The notes under the pieces: generated by a model | Told to the model about the DNA's origin: nothing | The model's input: the letters and a program-made list of their open reading frames with translations, nothing else | Database searches by the model: none | Made by a program: the position numbers and the translations under genes | In this document: positions 16,087 through 23,781 of the stretch, piece by piece | How positions within the stretch are numbered: position 1 is the stretch's first letter | Layout of the letters: the number at the start of each line of letters is the position of its first letter | Virus record (IMG/VR): IMGVR_UViG_3300020171_000064 | Span: 1 to 42,703 of that record | DNA from: a virus | Length of the DNA: 42,703 bases | Direction: 5' to 3' (one strand)

Positions 16087-16287
16087 ATGGAAAAGAAAAT
16101 ATGCCCATTGCGATATTCAAGCAGCGATTATTGTATCCGTTGTCAGGACGATTGTGCCCTCTGGAATGAGGAGTGGAAAATGTGTAGTCTGGCCTTGCCT
16201 GGTCAAAGTTACCAACAAGGATTTGATGATGGTTTCGACGATGCAGTGCAAACGGCCAGTGAGCGGAATACGCCATTAGGGAGGTAG
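16087..16287 (+). CDS. Small cysteine-rich protein of a common phage type
   Basis: A 66-residue protein with the pattern CP..., C..C..DCALW and MC in the first 35 residues, followed by a Gly/Asp-rich helix (GFDDGFDDA). Short CP...C...CALW...C proteins are common in phage early regions, where they probably bind zinc or stabilise a disulphide fold. GGAGG precedes it. The function is not known to me. Confidence 0.65.
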   Translation: MEKKICPLRYSSSDYCIRCQDDCALWNEEWKMCSLALPGQSYQQGFDDGFDDAVQTASERNTPLGR

Positions 16288-16289
16288 AA

Positions 16290-16427
16290 ATGACAAGACT
16301 TGAGGAACTGATACTCATATTGTGGAGCGATAAGGGCGAAATGCCTGAGCAAATCGCCGATGAGTTGTGTATTCCCAAAGACCAAGTTGAAGATATCATT
16401 GAGTGCAGAGAAAACTATAGGAGGTAG
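16290..16427 (+). CDS. Very small HTH-like protein
   Basis: A 45-residue protein whose middle (EQIADELCIPKDQVEDII) has the length and pattern of a helix-turn-helix, following GGGAGG. It is tightly packed (2 nt gaps both sides). A DNA-binding or adaptor role is inferred from the pattern only. Confidence 0.5.
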   Translation: MTRLEELILILWSDKGEMPEQIADELCIPKDQVEDIIECRENYRR

Positions 16428-16429
16428 AT

Positions 16430-16600
16430 ATGTTTCCTAAAAGCACAGATAGGTTATTCTGGAATTTAGTGAAAGAAGCACGGCGTATGGTGAAACTGAA
16501 GTATTCATGGGGGGAGCAAATATTTGGTTGGTATGAGATTAGGCGTTGGCTGATGGGATATAAACATGGATACCTTGATGCCGAAAAGGAAAGGAGATAA
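16430..16600 (+). CDS. Small basic Trp-rich protein, unknown
   Basis: A 56-residue protein rich in Arg, Lys, Trp and Tyr (LFWNLVKEARRMVKLKYSWG), following AGGAGG. It ends in an AAGGAGATAA run that also serves as the ribosome binding site of the next gene. No family is recognised. Confidence 0.5.
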   Translation: MFPKSTDRLFWNLVKEARRMVKLKYSWGEQIFGWYEIRRWLMGYKHGYLDAEKERR

Positions 16601-16601
16601 A

Positions 16602-17189
16602 ATGAACGAAGATAAAATGAGGGCCTTAACGATTGCGGGGGATGGCATAATAGGCAGGTATGGTGTTTTTGTTGTATATGACAATGCTTCACTAGGTAGG
16701 GCTGCTGAAGCTTTAAGTATAATTAGAGGATACCTGAAAGATGTTGAAACTACCAGGCAAGAATTAGTAAAGCCCTTCAACGATGGTGTCAAAGCACTAA
16801 ACGCTAAATTCCACGCACTGACGGCTCCCAAAAAGGCTTTGGATGATGATATTACTAAGCAGATGGTGGCTTACAGATCCGAACTTGAAGCCCAGCGTGC
16901 CGAGCAGCAAAAGCAACTTGATGCAGAGGCACGGGCAAATCTTACTGAGGACGCCTTGATACCCGAAGCCATAGCTCCTATTGTACCTGAACAATCAAAG
17001 AGCGTGCAAACAATGGATGGCAAAATCACCTTTGTAAAAGTAAGGAAATGGGAATTGATAAACATAAAGGAAGTCCCTCTTATATTTCTGACAACAAATG
17101 ATGAAGTAATAACAGAGAGAATAAAAGCGGGTTTTGAAATCCCTGGCATCAGAAGCTGGACTACGGAAATTCCACAAGCACGCAGGTGA
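16602..17189 (+). CDS. Coiled-coil phage protein next to a RecB-like nuclease
   Basis: A 195-residue protein starting at 16602 behind AAGGAG. The middle is a long coiled coil (ALSIIRGYLKDVETTRQELVKPF through QRAEQQKQLDAEA), and the C-terminus has the pattern W.LINIKEVPLIFL, then GFEIPGIRSW. This arrangement is common in phage early regions near recombination nucleases and single-strand annealing genes, where its exact role is not established. The context, with a PD-(D/E)XK nuclease 450 nt downstream, supports a recombination or replication accessory role. Confidence 0.7.
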   Translation: MNEDKMRALTIAGDGIIGRYGVFVVYDNASLGRAAEALSIIRGYLKDVETTRQELVKPFNDGVKALNAKFHALTAPKKALDDDITKQMVAYRSELEAQRAEQQKQLDAEARANLTEDALIPEAIAPIVPEQSKSVQTMDGKITFVKVRKWELINIKEVPLIFLTTNDEVITERIKAGFEIPGIRSWTTEIPQARR

Positions 17190-17192
17190 AAT

Positions 17193-17390
17193 ATGCTGCT
17201 TAGACTTGGGAGATTCGTTATAGATTGCCCGTATTTAGGTGTTTGGAGTTGCGAAGCACGTAAATGTGTGGAGAATCACTTATTGGAATGGAAGCCAGAG
17301 GATTGTCGGGATTGTTCACAATGCCGCTCTTTCCAAGAACTGCCAGAGGCAAGGATTAAAAAGGAGGTAAAAGATGAACTGGAGACCTGA
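17193..17390 (+). CDS. Small cysteine-rich protein
   Basis: A 65-residue protein with six cysteines (DCPYLGVWSCEARKC, then DCRDCSQC) and an acidic, basic-mixed tail. It probably binds zinc. AGGTGAAAT precedes ATG. It overlaps the next gene by 17 nt. Confidence 0.55.
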   Translation: MLLRLGRFVIDCPYLGVWSCEARKCVENHLLEWKPEDCRDCSQCRSFQELPEARIKKEVKDELET

Positions 17391-17646
17391 AGGTTGGAGA
17401 AATCCTTATAAGCATAGCGATAGTGTGCAAGCGTGGGATATACCAGAGGCTTATTATTTTGCATCTGAAGAGGAATGGATAACCTACGAAGCTGGTGCAG
17501 ATGCTATGCTTGATATTTTGAAGGTTATTGGTATAAAGGTTGAAGCCCGTTCATATTTATTAGCAGATGAGAGCGACAGAAGAGATATTATAGTCCCTAA
17601 ATCAAAGGGTTGGTTGGTCTTCATTCCTGATGAGGAGATAAGATGA
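17374..17646 (+). CDS. Unknown 90-residue protein
   Basis: An aromatic and acidic protein (NWRPEGWRNPY, EAYYFASEEEWITYEAGADAML) ending in a beta strand (KGWLVFIPDEEI). A perfect AAGGAGG precedes ATG. Its stop overlaps the nuclease start (ATGA), so it is translationally coupled to it and may be a partner. Confidence 0.65.
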   Translation: MNWRPEGWRNPYKHSDSVQAWDIPEAYYFASEEEWITYEAGADAMLDILKVIGIKVEARSYLLADESDRRDIIVPKSKGWLVFIPDEEIR

Positions 17647-18338
17647 ACGAACGCTACTATCCTTATGAAACAGAAACGGGCACTATTCAACTCCCCTCCG
17701 TTACGACTCTTCTTGGTGTCGCAAACAAAGAGGGTCTTAATATTTGGAGAAGTAAGATGGGCTTTGAGTTAGCAGAGCAAACCTCAGAGGAAACGGCTTC
17801 GGTGGGAAAGGAGATTCACAGTTTTGTGAGCCATCTTTTACAAGGCATGCCAATCAGCAAATTAGAATGGGAACAACTTGATGACCAAATCAAGAACGGG
17901 ATTCGTGCTTTCGAAAGATTCAGGGTAGCAACAGGACTTGTAATGGTGGATTGCGAGAAGGTAGTTTATAATCTAAAATATGGCTATGCGGGCACGCTAG
18001 ACTTTGTTGGGACGGCTGGAGGGAGTGGCGCTATAATAGACTGGAAATCCGGGGAACGATTTTGGCCATCACATTTTGCCCAGGTTGCTGCCTATTACCA
18101 CGCACTGCCACAGAGACGAGCTATTAAGTGGCTGTATGTGGTAAACTTGAATAGGAATAGTGGGATACCAATAGTGAACAAGCTTGCGGTAAAGGACGCA
18201 ACGCCCTATTGGAAATACTTTCTAAGCTGTCTCTCGCTCTTCAAGAACACTAAAGCTATTGAATCATTGCATGCCCCAAATAGGGGGGTAAAGGAGGCAA
18301 TCAATGGTAATGGTCACAAAAGTTCCGCAATAGGCTAA
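17643..18338 (+). CDS. PD-(D/E)XK exonuclease, RecB/Cas4-like
   Basis: A 231-residue protein with the ordered motifs of the RecB/Cas4 nuclease family: GKEIH (His59), GTLDFVG (Asp120), IIDWKSG (Asp133, Lys135) and a QVAAYY motif (Gln147, Tyr151). These residues bind two metal ions and cut DNA. No iron-sulphur cysteines are visible. It is probably the phage recombination exonuclease, acting with the coiled-coil protein upstream and the possible ssDNA-binding protein downstream. The C-terminal 40 residues are basic and Gly-rich. Confidence 0.8.
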   Translation: MNERYYPYETETGTIQLPSVTTLLGVANKEGLNIWRSKMGFELAEQTSEETASVGKEIHSFVSHLLQGMPISKLEWEQLDDQIKNGIRAFERFRVATGLVMVDCEKVVYNLKYGYAGTLDFVGTAGGSGAIIDWKSGERFWPSHFAQVAAYYHALPQRRAIKWLYVVNLNRNSGIPIVNKLAVKDATPYWKYFLSCLSLFKNTKAIESLHAPNRGVKEAINGNGHKSSAIG

Positions 18339-18392
18339 AAACCGCATTGTAGTGCATCTGGTGGCAAAATAAAAGAATGGCAAGGAGGGAAA

Positions 18393-18662
18393 ATGAACCA
18401 GCAAGAAAGAAAACCAATAGACATCACCAAAGAGTTCCCCGTTAGGAAGCAATTCTTACTTTATTGTCAGGATGGCTATAGTCTAAATTGGGGAAGATGG
18501 TCTGCCACGGTTAAATCTCTGGATTTGAACAAGGAAGAGATAACCCTAGATATATCCCAGGATTGGGAAGGCGCTGCGCATCCTTATGGGTTATATTGGT
18601 ATGAAACAAGAACCATCAAATTTAAGGATTTTATCATTCCAATACTAGGGCAAAACGAATAG
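18393..18662 (+). CDS. Unknown 89-residue protein
   Basis: A beta-rich, acidic protein (KQFLLYCQDGYSLNWGRW, EEITLDISQDW, TRTIKFKDFIIPIL) that looks like a small barrel. A strong AAGGAGG lies 5 nt from ATG. The 54-nt gap before it carries the 13-mer also found at 14011. No family is recognised. Confidence 0.6.
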   Translation: MNQQERKPIDITKEFPVRKQFLLYCQDGYSLNWGRWSATVKSLDLNKEEITLDISQDWEGAAHPYGLYWYETRTIKFKDFIIPILGQNE

Positions 18663-18670
18663 GAGGTAAA

Positions 18671-18910
18671 ATGAAATATCCAAATGACTTCAAGGTATTT
18701 GAGGGGAAAAGGCTTTCCTCAGAAGAAATCAATGATTTGATTCAGGAAACCCTTGAAGATGCCCAGGAGGTCGAGCCAAGCGAGTTTGATACATTGCTCG
18801 CAAGCAGCAGCACGGGTGATATTAAGGTTGAGATTGAGGAGTTTGGTTATATTGCAGTATGGCAACTCATGGCTAATTATTGGCCCCAAAAGATAGAGGA
18901 GGGAGAATGA
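18671..18910 (+). CDS. Small acidic protein, unknown
   Basis: A 79-residue, strongly acidic protein (about one quarter Asp/Glu), with helices at the N-terminus (SSEEINDLIQETLEDAQEVE) and a hydrophobic strand near the end. AGGAGG precedes it, and its stop overlaps the next ATG. Such acidic phage proteins often act as DNA mimics or inhibitors; that is speculation here. Confidence 0.6.
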   Translation: MKYPNDFKVFEGKRLSSEEINDLIQETLEDAQEVEPSEFDTLLASSSTGDIKVEIEEFGYIAVWQLMANYWPQKIEEGE

Positions 18911-19083
18911 CATTAGAAAAAGCCATCGAAATCCTAGAAACTATCCCTGAATATACAGAGGATGGGCAACCAATAGGTGAACTAACTGCTAGAAGGCTAG
19001 GCATCGAGGCTTTGAAGTGGTATCAAGGACAAAAGGAAAGACGAGGTCAGTGTATATGGCTCCTGGGCGAGACAGAGAGTTAA
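18907..19083 (+). CDS. Small helical protein, unknown
   Basis: A 58-residue protein starting at 18907, overlapping the previous stop (ATGA). It includes TLEKAIEILETI and a helical LTARRLGIEALKW. Short proteins with this LG.EALK pattern are common in phage early operons; no function is known to me. Confidence 0.55.
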   Translation: MTLEKAIEILETIPEYTEDGQPIGELTARRLGIEALKWYQGQKERRGQCIWLLGETES

Positions 19084-19094
19084 AGGAGATAAAA

Positions 19095-19358
19095 ATGGCA
19101 AAAGCAATAGTTACGCATATACAAGTGGGGGGTGGTGTTTACGCAGGTAGTTTAGAAGAGGCTTGTGAGGAATTTATTGGAATGGTTTCTAGTAGTTCAG
19201 GCTATCGTGCAAAGATTAACTTCACCATAAAGCTCCCAGATGGAACTATAAAAACTATAACCATAAGGGACGAAGATGAGGAAACTGTGGCTTATGGTGA
19301 TTTTGCAGGGCTACCCGATTTTCTTGAATATTCCAAAGACGTTTGGGGGGTAAAATAA
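19095..19358 (+). CDS. Unknown 87-residue protein
   Basis: A mixed alpha/beta protein (MAKAIVTHIQVGGGVYAG, FTIKLPDGTIKTITI), following AAGGAG. Start 19095 was chosen over an upstream ATG because of that site. No family is recognised. Confidence 0.6.
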   Translation: MAKAIVTHIQVGGGVYAGSLEEACEEFIGMVSSSSGYRAKINFTIKLPDGTIKTITIRDEDEETVAYGDFAGLPDFLEYSKDVWGVK

Positions 19359-19472
19359 ATGCTAACAGTAATTATTATAGCCATCGGTGTGACAATACTG
19401 GTAGTAGTTAGCTATAATCTTGGCTTCGCCTATGGTTATGAGCGAGGAAATAAGGAGGTAAGCAATGGATAA
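19359..19472 (+). CDS. Single-span membrane microprotein
   Basis: A 37-residue protein: residues 2-20 are a continuous hydrophobic span (LTVIIIAIGVTILVVV) followed by a Tyr/Arg/Lys-rich end. The GGGGGGTAAAATAA run before ATG contains a usable ribosome binding site. It overlaps the start of the next gene by 8 nt. Inner-membrane location is likely; role unknown. Confidence 0.5.
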   Translation: MLTVIIIAIGVTILVVVSYNLGFAYGYERGNKEVSNG

Positions 19473-20256
19473 GAAAATTATGACAGTGGCAAAAGTCGAA
19501 GCCATAATGGAGGAAGGCAAACAAGTCGGGAAACTTGTCAGCGACAATGAGGGGAATTCGTTAAAAGTCAAGAAGGGGCAAGGAGGCAAGCTTGAAGCAA
19601 GATGGGGGGAGCTTACACCAGGCAAGACTTTCGAGTTTGAAATGGGAGAATTTAAGGGCTACCCCTTTGTGGCGGATTTTTCGGTAATTACATTATCCAG
19701 CGTAGAGACTGTGCCTCATGTAGTAACGGAAAGGGAAACTAGGTCGCAGACCACAAATGCCAGCATTGAATCGCAAGTTGCCGTCAAAGCTATCACTGAA
19801 CTATGGATAGCAGACAAACTAAAAGATGACTCACCAGAAGTTATCGCGTGCCGACAATGGTTTCTAGGCAGATTACCTTGTGATTTGCCTGAACTTACTA
19901 TGCTTACTATGATCGTAGATAACTCAAGAATATTATCCAAGCCTAGCACGCAGACAAATCCCTTAGTAAGCACGCTTACAGATATGGGGGGAGTTGTAAA
20001 ATCTGTTATAGACACGGGGACAAGCGTACACGCCGTTGTAGTAGAAAAGGATAGAGAGTTCAAAAACGCCGGGGAATTTCTTATGGAGGCGTATAAGACC
20101 TTTGGACTGACTTCAGCCAAGGTATGTAAACTTCTTGGGGTAAATACTATTTTAGAAGTTAAAGACCTTACAGGTGCGTGGGTTTTTCTTACCACTTTGA
20201 AAGAGAAGCAAGATGAAGAAATCGCCGCTAAAAAAATTCAGCAAAAAGCAAGCTAA
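19465..20256 (+). CDS. Possible ssDNA-binding or replication accessory protein
   Basis: A 263-residue protein. Residues 1-80 are beta-rich with alternating basic residues (KQVGKLVSDNEGNSLKVKKGQGG, KTFEFEMGEFKGYPFV), the outline of an OB-fold. Residues 90-200 are helical, and the last 60 include a conserved-looking helical segment (FKNAGEFLMEAYKTFGLTSAKVCKLLGV). AAGGAGG lies upstream. Position between nuclease, HNH and ATPase genes supports DNA metabolism. The OB-fold is a pattern inference, and an unknown recombination factor is an alternative. Confidence 0.5.
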   Translation: MDKKIMTVAKVEAIMEEGKQVGKLVSDNEGNSLKVKKGQGGKLEARWGELTPGKTFEFEMGEFKGYPFVADFSVITLSSVETVPHVVTERETRSQTTNASIESQVAVKAITELWIADKLKDDSPEVIACRQWFLGRLPCDLPELTMLTMIVDNSRILSKPSTQTNPLVSTLTDMGGVVKSVIDTGTSVHAVVVEKDREFKNAGEFLMEAYKTFGLTSAKVCKLLGVNTILEVKDLTGAWVFLTTLKEKQDEEIAAKKIQQKAS

Positions 20257-20452
20257 ACGGGAGCGTGAATTAGCTAAAATCCCGCCACCATTGGACGGAT
20301 GTTGCGAGAATTGCAGAAAATTTCCCGACTTCCGCGGCTTGCAAAAGCACCATAAGGTATTCCGTTCGCACCAGGGACAAGACACGCGTGAGAATCTTAT
20401 ATGGGTTTGTGGTAAGTGCAGTTCAGCGTTTCACGGCATAAAGGAGGTATAG
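20213..20452 (+). CDS. Small HNH-type nuclease or recombination protein
   Basis: A 79-residue basic protein with CCENC at residue 30, LQKHHKV at residue 43 and a final ENLIWVCGKCSSAFHG. The Cys pair, His-His and N...C..C...H order is the beta-beta-alpha metal centre of HNH endonucleases. It overlaps the previous gene by 44 nt, with only a weak ribosome binding site, so coupling is likely. It may be a short HNH nickase that works in replication or packaging. Confidence 0.7.
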   Translation: MKKSPLKKFSKKQAKRERELAKIPPPLDGCCENCRKFPDFRGLQKHHKVFRSHQGQDTRENLIWVCGKCSSAFHGIKEV

Positions 20453-20656
20453 ATGGATAAAGAATTAAGAGAGAAGATAGCCAAAATTATAGGCGAGTGT
20501 GGGGATGAATGGTATCTTACTGAGACTGCCTCACCTGAAAGAATTGCTGACCAAATTCTTTTCCTCATCAAAGAGGCTGGCTACCGCAAGATAGAACCTA
20601 TAATTAAAAAGAGGGCAGAGTTTAAGACTGCCTATTGTGATGAATTGGATTACTAG
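20453..20656 (+). CDS. Unknown 67-residue helical protein
   Basis: A helical protein (LREKIAKIIGECGDEW, RIADQILFLIKEAGYRK) whose pattern recurs as a segment in the protein at 25340 (FLERAAKAIQDAGYQK). AAGGAGGTATAG precedes ATG. No function is known. Confidence 0.6.
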   Translation: MDKELREKIAKIIGECGDEWYLTETASPERIADQILFLIKEAGYRKIEPIIKKRAEFKTAYCDELDY

Positions 20657-20657
20657 A

Positions 20658-20924
20658 ATGATATATGACCAGCCTTTTTGTATTATCGGCTCACGGGGAA
20701 TTTTTAAGGGAGCGCATTTTGGTTATCTCCCTGCCTTGGAATTTCCAGCAACCGATAGCACGCTTGCGGAATTACTTGATAAGATAGAAGTCTTAGAAGA
20801 TGCTATAGTATATCAGCCTATTAGAAGGAATGAAATGGACGAGTTAAAAGGCGAGCTCCGACACATCCATGATAGCGTGCATGGATTACAGGCTCGGCGG
20901 AAGGAGAAAGAATCATTATATTAA
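20658..20924 (+). CDS. Unknown 88-residue protein
   Basis: I start it at ATG 20658, one base after the previous stop; 20637 in the same frame is possible. The first half is mixed (FCIIGSRGIFKGAHFGYL), the second half a charged coiled coil (LAELLDKIEVLEDAI, ELKGELRHIHD). No strong ribosome binding site is present, so coupling is likely. Confidence 0.5.
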   Translation: MIYDQPFCIIGSRGIFKGAHFGYLPALEFPATDSTLAELLDKIEVLEDAIVYQPIRRNEMDELKGELRHIHDSVHGLQARRKEKESLY

Positions 20925-21187
20925 GTCTACAGAGAAAAGAAGGTTCCCCCCCTTCCCCTTATACCCTATCCCCCCTTCCAAGAAAAGAGTTAATTAGTAT
21001 GTAGTATAACTAACTAATACTTAAAGGGTTTTGTAATGCGAAAAAACCAACCAAATATGAAAAGAGGTCTTGGTAGCTTTGTAACGGCGTTGCAGAAGCG
21101 TTTCAAAACCATTTCAGAGGCGTTACAATCATTAAAATTCTTAGTAGATAAGTTGACAGCATTAAAAATATATGATATAATAATTAT
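20925..21187. other. Non-coding stretch with origin-like features
   Basis: It has a 45-nt pyrimidine-rich tract on the plus strand (20943-20982), then an AT-rich inverted repeat (TTAGT...ACTAA, 20993-21020), then GTAACG/CGTTGC/CGTTAC-type words at about 21080, 21092 and 21119. Similar words return at 21867-21911 on the other side of the HNH gene, just before the ATPase gene. This could be a replication origin or regulator-binding region. A weak 60-codon frame (21036-21218) is probably not a gene. Confidence 0.35.
21153..21181 (+). promoter_or_regulatory. Promoter of HNH gene, leaderless layout
   Basis: TTGACA 21153-21158, a 17-nt spacer, TATAAT 21176-21181, then 6 nt to ATG 21188. Both hexamers match consensus exactly. 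Confidence 0.85.
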
Positions 21188-21646
21188 ATGGGTGATAAAT
21201 CTAGGCTTAAAAGATTAACTACTCGGTTCAAGAATCCAATTAAGGTAGAGGATTATGTGCGTTGTTTGAGGTTGGCGGGTTTTACTGAAGAGGAAGCTTA
21301 CGCTGATATAACTGAAAAGGTTCATCAACACGGGAAAGATGCTATACTAGGTAGCCAATTGGATATTGCAGATAAAATTTATGCGGAAAAGTGGCAATTT
21401 AGAATTCGGCGTATTTTAATAGGGAAACACACTGAAGAGGAATGGGAAGAAAAGAAAAGACAATATAGTTATAGGTGCATTTATTGCGGAGCCAGGGATA
21501 GGAAACTATGCAAAGACCATGTTATACCTGTTTTTCTGGGCGGAGCAAACACTATTGATAATATCGTTCCTGCTTGTAAAAGTTGTAATTCCCAAAAAGG
21601 GACAAAACCATCTGAAGTATTTGTGGAGGGAGGGCAAATATTATGA
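21188..21646 (+). CDS. HNH endonuclease, leaderless
   Basis: A 152-residue protein with a complete C-terminal HNH centre: CIYCG, CKDHVIP, GG.NTIDNIVPACKSCN. The N-terminal 90 residues are helical and basic and may bind DNA. There is no ribosome binding site; the consensus promoter sits 6 nt before ATG, so the gene is an autonomous transcription unit. It ends overlapping the next gene. It is likely a free-standing homing-type endonuclease. Confidence 0.85.
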   Translation: MGDKSRLKRLTTRFKNPIKVEDYVRCLRLAGFTEEEAYADITEKVHQHGKDAILGSQLDIADKIYAEKWQFRIRRILIGKHTEEEWEEKKRQYSYRCIYCGARDRKLCKDHVIPVFLGGANTIDNIVPACKSCNSQKGTKPSEVFVEGGQIL

Positions 21647-21867
21647 TAGATAATTTATCGGCACGGATTATAAACTGGGTTGAGCAAACAGATGGGTGGT
21701 TTTCATATCTTCAGTTAGATGAAGCGCTAGGAATAACTCACGCTAAAGATAAAAATACTAGGAGAGTTATTATGTGTCGCTTATGCAAAGAGGAAAAGGT
21801 TTGGCGAGTCAAAAAACACCATCCTCTTTTTCATTTTAGAATTGTGATAAATTTTGGGGGTAAGTAA
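21643..21867 (+). CDS. Stand-alone winged-helix protein, paralogue of the ATPase N-terminus
   Basis: A 74-residue protein. Its layout (INWVEQTDGWFSYLQLDEALG, then NTRRVIMCRLCKE) matches the first 55 residues of the ATPase at 21925 (QEWIKLTNGWFSTSDIDRELDVG, then SARRVILHRLVKE). It is a winged-helix DNA-binding module without the ATPase. The two genes arose by duplication or fission. It probably binds the same DNA and acts as a loader or regulator. Confidence 0.7.
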   Translation: MIDNLSARIINWVEQTDGWFSYLQLDEALGITHAKDKNTRRVIMCRLCKEEKVWRVKKHHPLFHFRIVINFGGK

Positions 21868-21924
21868 CGGAAGTAACTCTTGCAACTTTGGTAGCTCTTG
21901 TAACGCTAGACAAGGAGTGATAGA
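21868..21924 (+). promoter_or_regulatory. GTAAC-type repeats before the ATPase gene
   Basis: A short gap carrying AAGTAACTC, TTGCAAC and TTGTAACGC words spaced by about one helical turn. A related TTGGTAGCT/TTGTAACG pair occurs at 21070-21090. Possible binding sites for the winged-helix proteins or an origin part. Confidence 0.35.
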
Positions 21925-22767
21925 ATGATAGTATTGACTCAAGGCGCAGTACAGGAATGGATTAAGCTGACTAATGGCTGGTTCAGCACTTCTGATATTG
22001 ACCGCGAACTGGATGTAGGTTCAGCACGGGGCAAAAGTGCTAGGCGTGTGATTCTCCATAGGTTAGTTAAGGAGATGCTTATAGAGAAACACCCGACTAA
22101 AGAGGGGCTTTATCGGCTTATTCAGCATTACAATGAAATGGACTATCATAATACCGACCCTTATAATTTCTTCCCTATTCAAATGCCTTTCAATTTAGAA
22201 GACCATGTTTTACTACATCCCAAAAATATAGCCGTGATAGCGGGCAGCCCGAATTGTGGAAAAACCGCCTTTCTACTTAATGTCATTAAACTCAATATGA
22301 ACAAACATGATATTTGGTATTTCACTTCTGAATTGGGGACGGGGGAGCTACGCTTGCGTCTTGACAAGTTCGACATTCCGATACAGGACTGGAATTTCCA
22401 CGCAGTGGAATGCTCGCAGAATTTCCCTGATGTTATCCAGCCCGATGCCCTTAACATAATTGATTACCTGGAGTTCGGGAGTGGTGTGGAGTTCTATCAG
22501 ATTGCTGATGTATTTAGACGTATAGTAGACAAACTACAGGGTGGTATTTGCTGGGTGGCGCTGCAAAAAAAGAGGAACGCTGAACTTGGGCGGGGAGCGG
22601 AGTTCTCTTTGGAGAAGCCACGCTTGTATTTATCGTTAGACAATGGTAAAATATCCATAGTGAAAGGTAAGAACTGGGCACGCGAAGGCGAGAACCCAAA
22701 TGGACTTAGCTGGAAGTTTAAGTTAGTCGCAGGTTGCTGGTTTATTGACATTGAAGAAATCATATAA
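21925..22767 (+). CDS. Winged-helix plus RecA/DnaB-like ATPase
   Basis: A 280-residue protein. Residues 1-60 are a winged helix. Residues 95-280 are a RecA-fold ATPase with Walker A GSPNCGKT at 107-114, a FTSELG strand at about 133-138 (catalytic Glu 136) and a C-WVALQKKRN sensor strand near 207. It resembles the single-domain DnaB/RecA-like ATPases that phages use as helicase or helicase loader. It is shorter than DnaB (about 450 residues) and lacks the primase-binding N-domain. GGAG precedes ATG. It is probably central to phage DNA replication. Confidence 0.8.
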   Translation: MIVLTQGAVQEWIKLTNGWFSTSDIDRELDVGSARGKSARRVILHRLVKEMLIEKHPTKEGLYRLIQHYNEMDYHNTDPYNFFPIQMPFNLEDHVLLHPKNIAVIAGSPNCGKTAFLLNVIKLNMNKHDIWYFTSELGTGELRLRLDKFDIPIQDWNFHAVECSQNFPDVIQPDALNIIDYLEFGSGVEFYQIADVFRRIVDKLQGGICWVALQKKRNAELGRGAEFSLEKPRLYLSLDNGKISIVKGKNWAREGENPNGLSWKFKLVAGCWFIDIEEII

Positions 22768-22781
22768 GGAGGAATACAAAG

Positions 22782-23492
22782 GTGAATAAAACAAAAATAG
22801 AGTGGGTCAAGAATCCTGATGGTAGCCAAGGCTATACAATCAATCCTGTAAAGGGATTATGCCCTGTGGCTTGTTCTTACTGCTATGCTCGTGCTATGTA
22901 TAAGCGGTTCAAATGGAATCCTGAGATACGATGGGAGCCAGAGTGCTTGTTAGACCTTGAACTTATCAAAAAGCCGTCACGAATATTTATTGGTTCAATG
23001 ATGGAATTGTTTGGGGATTGGGTGAAGAAGAAATGGTTGCAAGATATATTCTACTGGTGGCTTCCAAAATACCCTCAGCATACCTTCATCTTCCTCACCA
23101 AACAGCCCCAAGAATTGCCCAAATGGTCACCATTTCCCCGAAATTGCTTTGTTGGTGTCTCTGCTACAAACGCCAAAATGGCTGAGGAAGCAGGATTTTG
23201 GCTTTGGGAAATTAAAGCGAAAGTTAAGTTTGTCAGTTTTGAGCCCTTGCTGGAACGTATCCCTTTGCATTTTGCTGATTATATTTCTGATGATGTACAA
23301 GGAATAAATTGGGTCATCATTGGCACACAGACACGACCTTCAAAGCCGCCGAAGGAAATCTGGGTAAGGGAGATCACGGGTGCGGCAGTTAAGGCAGGCG
23401 TGGCTGTATTCCACAAAGACAACTTAGGTAACATATTTGATGCAGAATTTCCCAAAAGGCAAGAGATGCCAAAGGAGAAATGTGATGGATAG
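22782..23492 (+). CDS. DUF5131 / phage Gp37-Gp68 family protein, radical-SAM-like
   Basis: A 236-residue protein with GTG start behind AAGGAGG. It shows IEWV, then CPVACSYCYA (Cys27, 31, 34), the three-cysteine pattern of radical SAM enzymes, then WEPECLLD, FIGSMMELFGDW, FLTKQP and VSFEPLLE, which are hallmarks of the DUF5131 family common in phages. A 4Fe-4S cluster is expected. The reaction is not established; DNA-base or nucleotide modification has been suggested by context. It is followed by a coupled small gene. Confidence 0.85.
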   Translation: MNKTKIEWVKNPDGSQGYTINPVKGLCPVACSYCYARAMYKRFKWNPEIRWEPECLLDLELIKKPSRIFIGSMMELFGDWVKKKWLQDIFYWWLPKYPQHTFIFLTKQPQELPKWSPFPRNCFVGVSATNAKMAEEAGFWLWEIKAKVKFVSFEPLLERIPLHFADYISDDVQGINWVIIGTQTRPSKPPKEIWVREITGAAVKAGVAVFHKDNLGNIFDAEFPKRQEMPKEKCDG

Positions 23493-23781
23493 TTTAGAAA
23501 TTAGAGAGGCTTATTTAGATTTAAGGACGGCAATCTTTGAGAGGGAGCGTGCCGATTGGCAGGGGCAGCGTAGTGGGTTCGGTGCCCTTATGGAAGATGA
23601 CATTATACCCTGCAAAAAGGAAATCAAGGAGTTTATCAAATCGGACTGGTTTAGAATCTATGCGAATTCTAGTGAGCCGATAGAGCAGGTGAGGAAAAGG
23701 CACCTTGCGAGCCTAGGGCCATTTCGGAAGAATAAGAAAATGACTGCCAAGCAATTTGACAAATTACAAGGGGTATGTTAA
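23485..23781 (+). CDS. Unknown 98-residue protein
   Basis: It starts at 23485 behind AAGGAG and overlaps the DUF5131 stop, so the two are coupled. Mostly helical and charged (REAYLDLRTAIFERERADW, KEIKEFIKSDWF). No family is recognised. Its last 26 nt contain the promoter of the downstream RNA. Confidence 0.6.
   Translation: MDSLEIREAYLDLRTAIFERERADWQGQRSGFGALMEDDIIPCKKEIKEFIKSDWFRIYANSSEPIEQVRKRHLASLGPFRKNKKMTAKQFDKLQGVC

Noticed and set aside
14011-18356. 13-mer CATTGTAGTGCAT at 14011 and 18344 as an operator pair
   Set aside because: Both copies are in gaps, but a 13-mer pair is expected by chance several times in this length; no further support.
21036-21218. 60-codon plus-strand frame before the HNH gene
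   Set aside because: Its second half is made of the HNH promoter sequence, and the ribosome binding site is weak.
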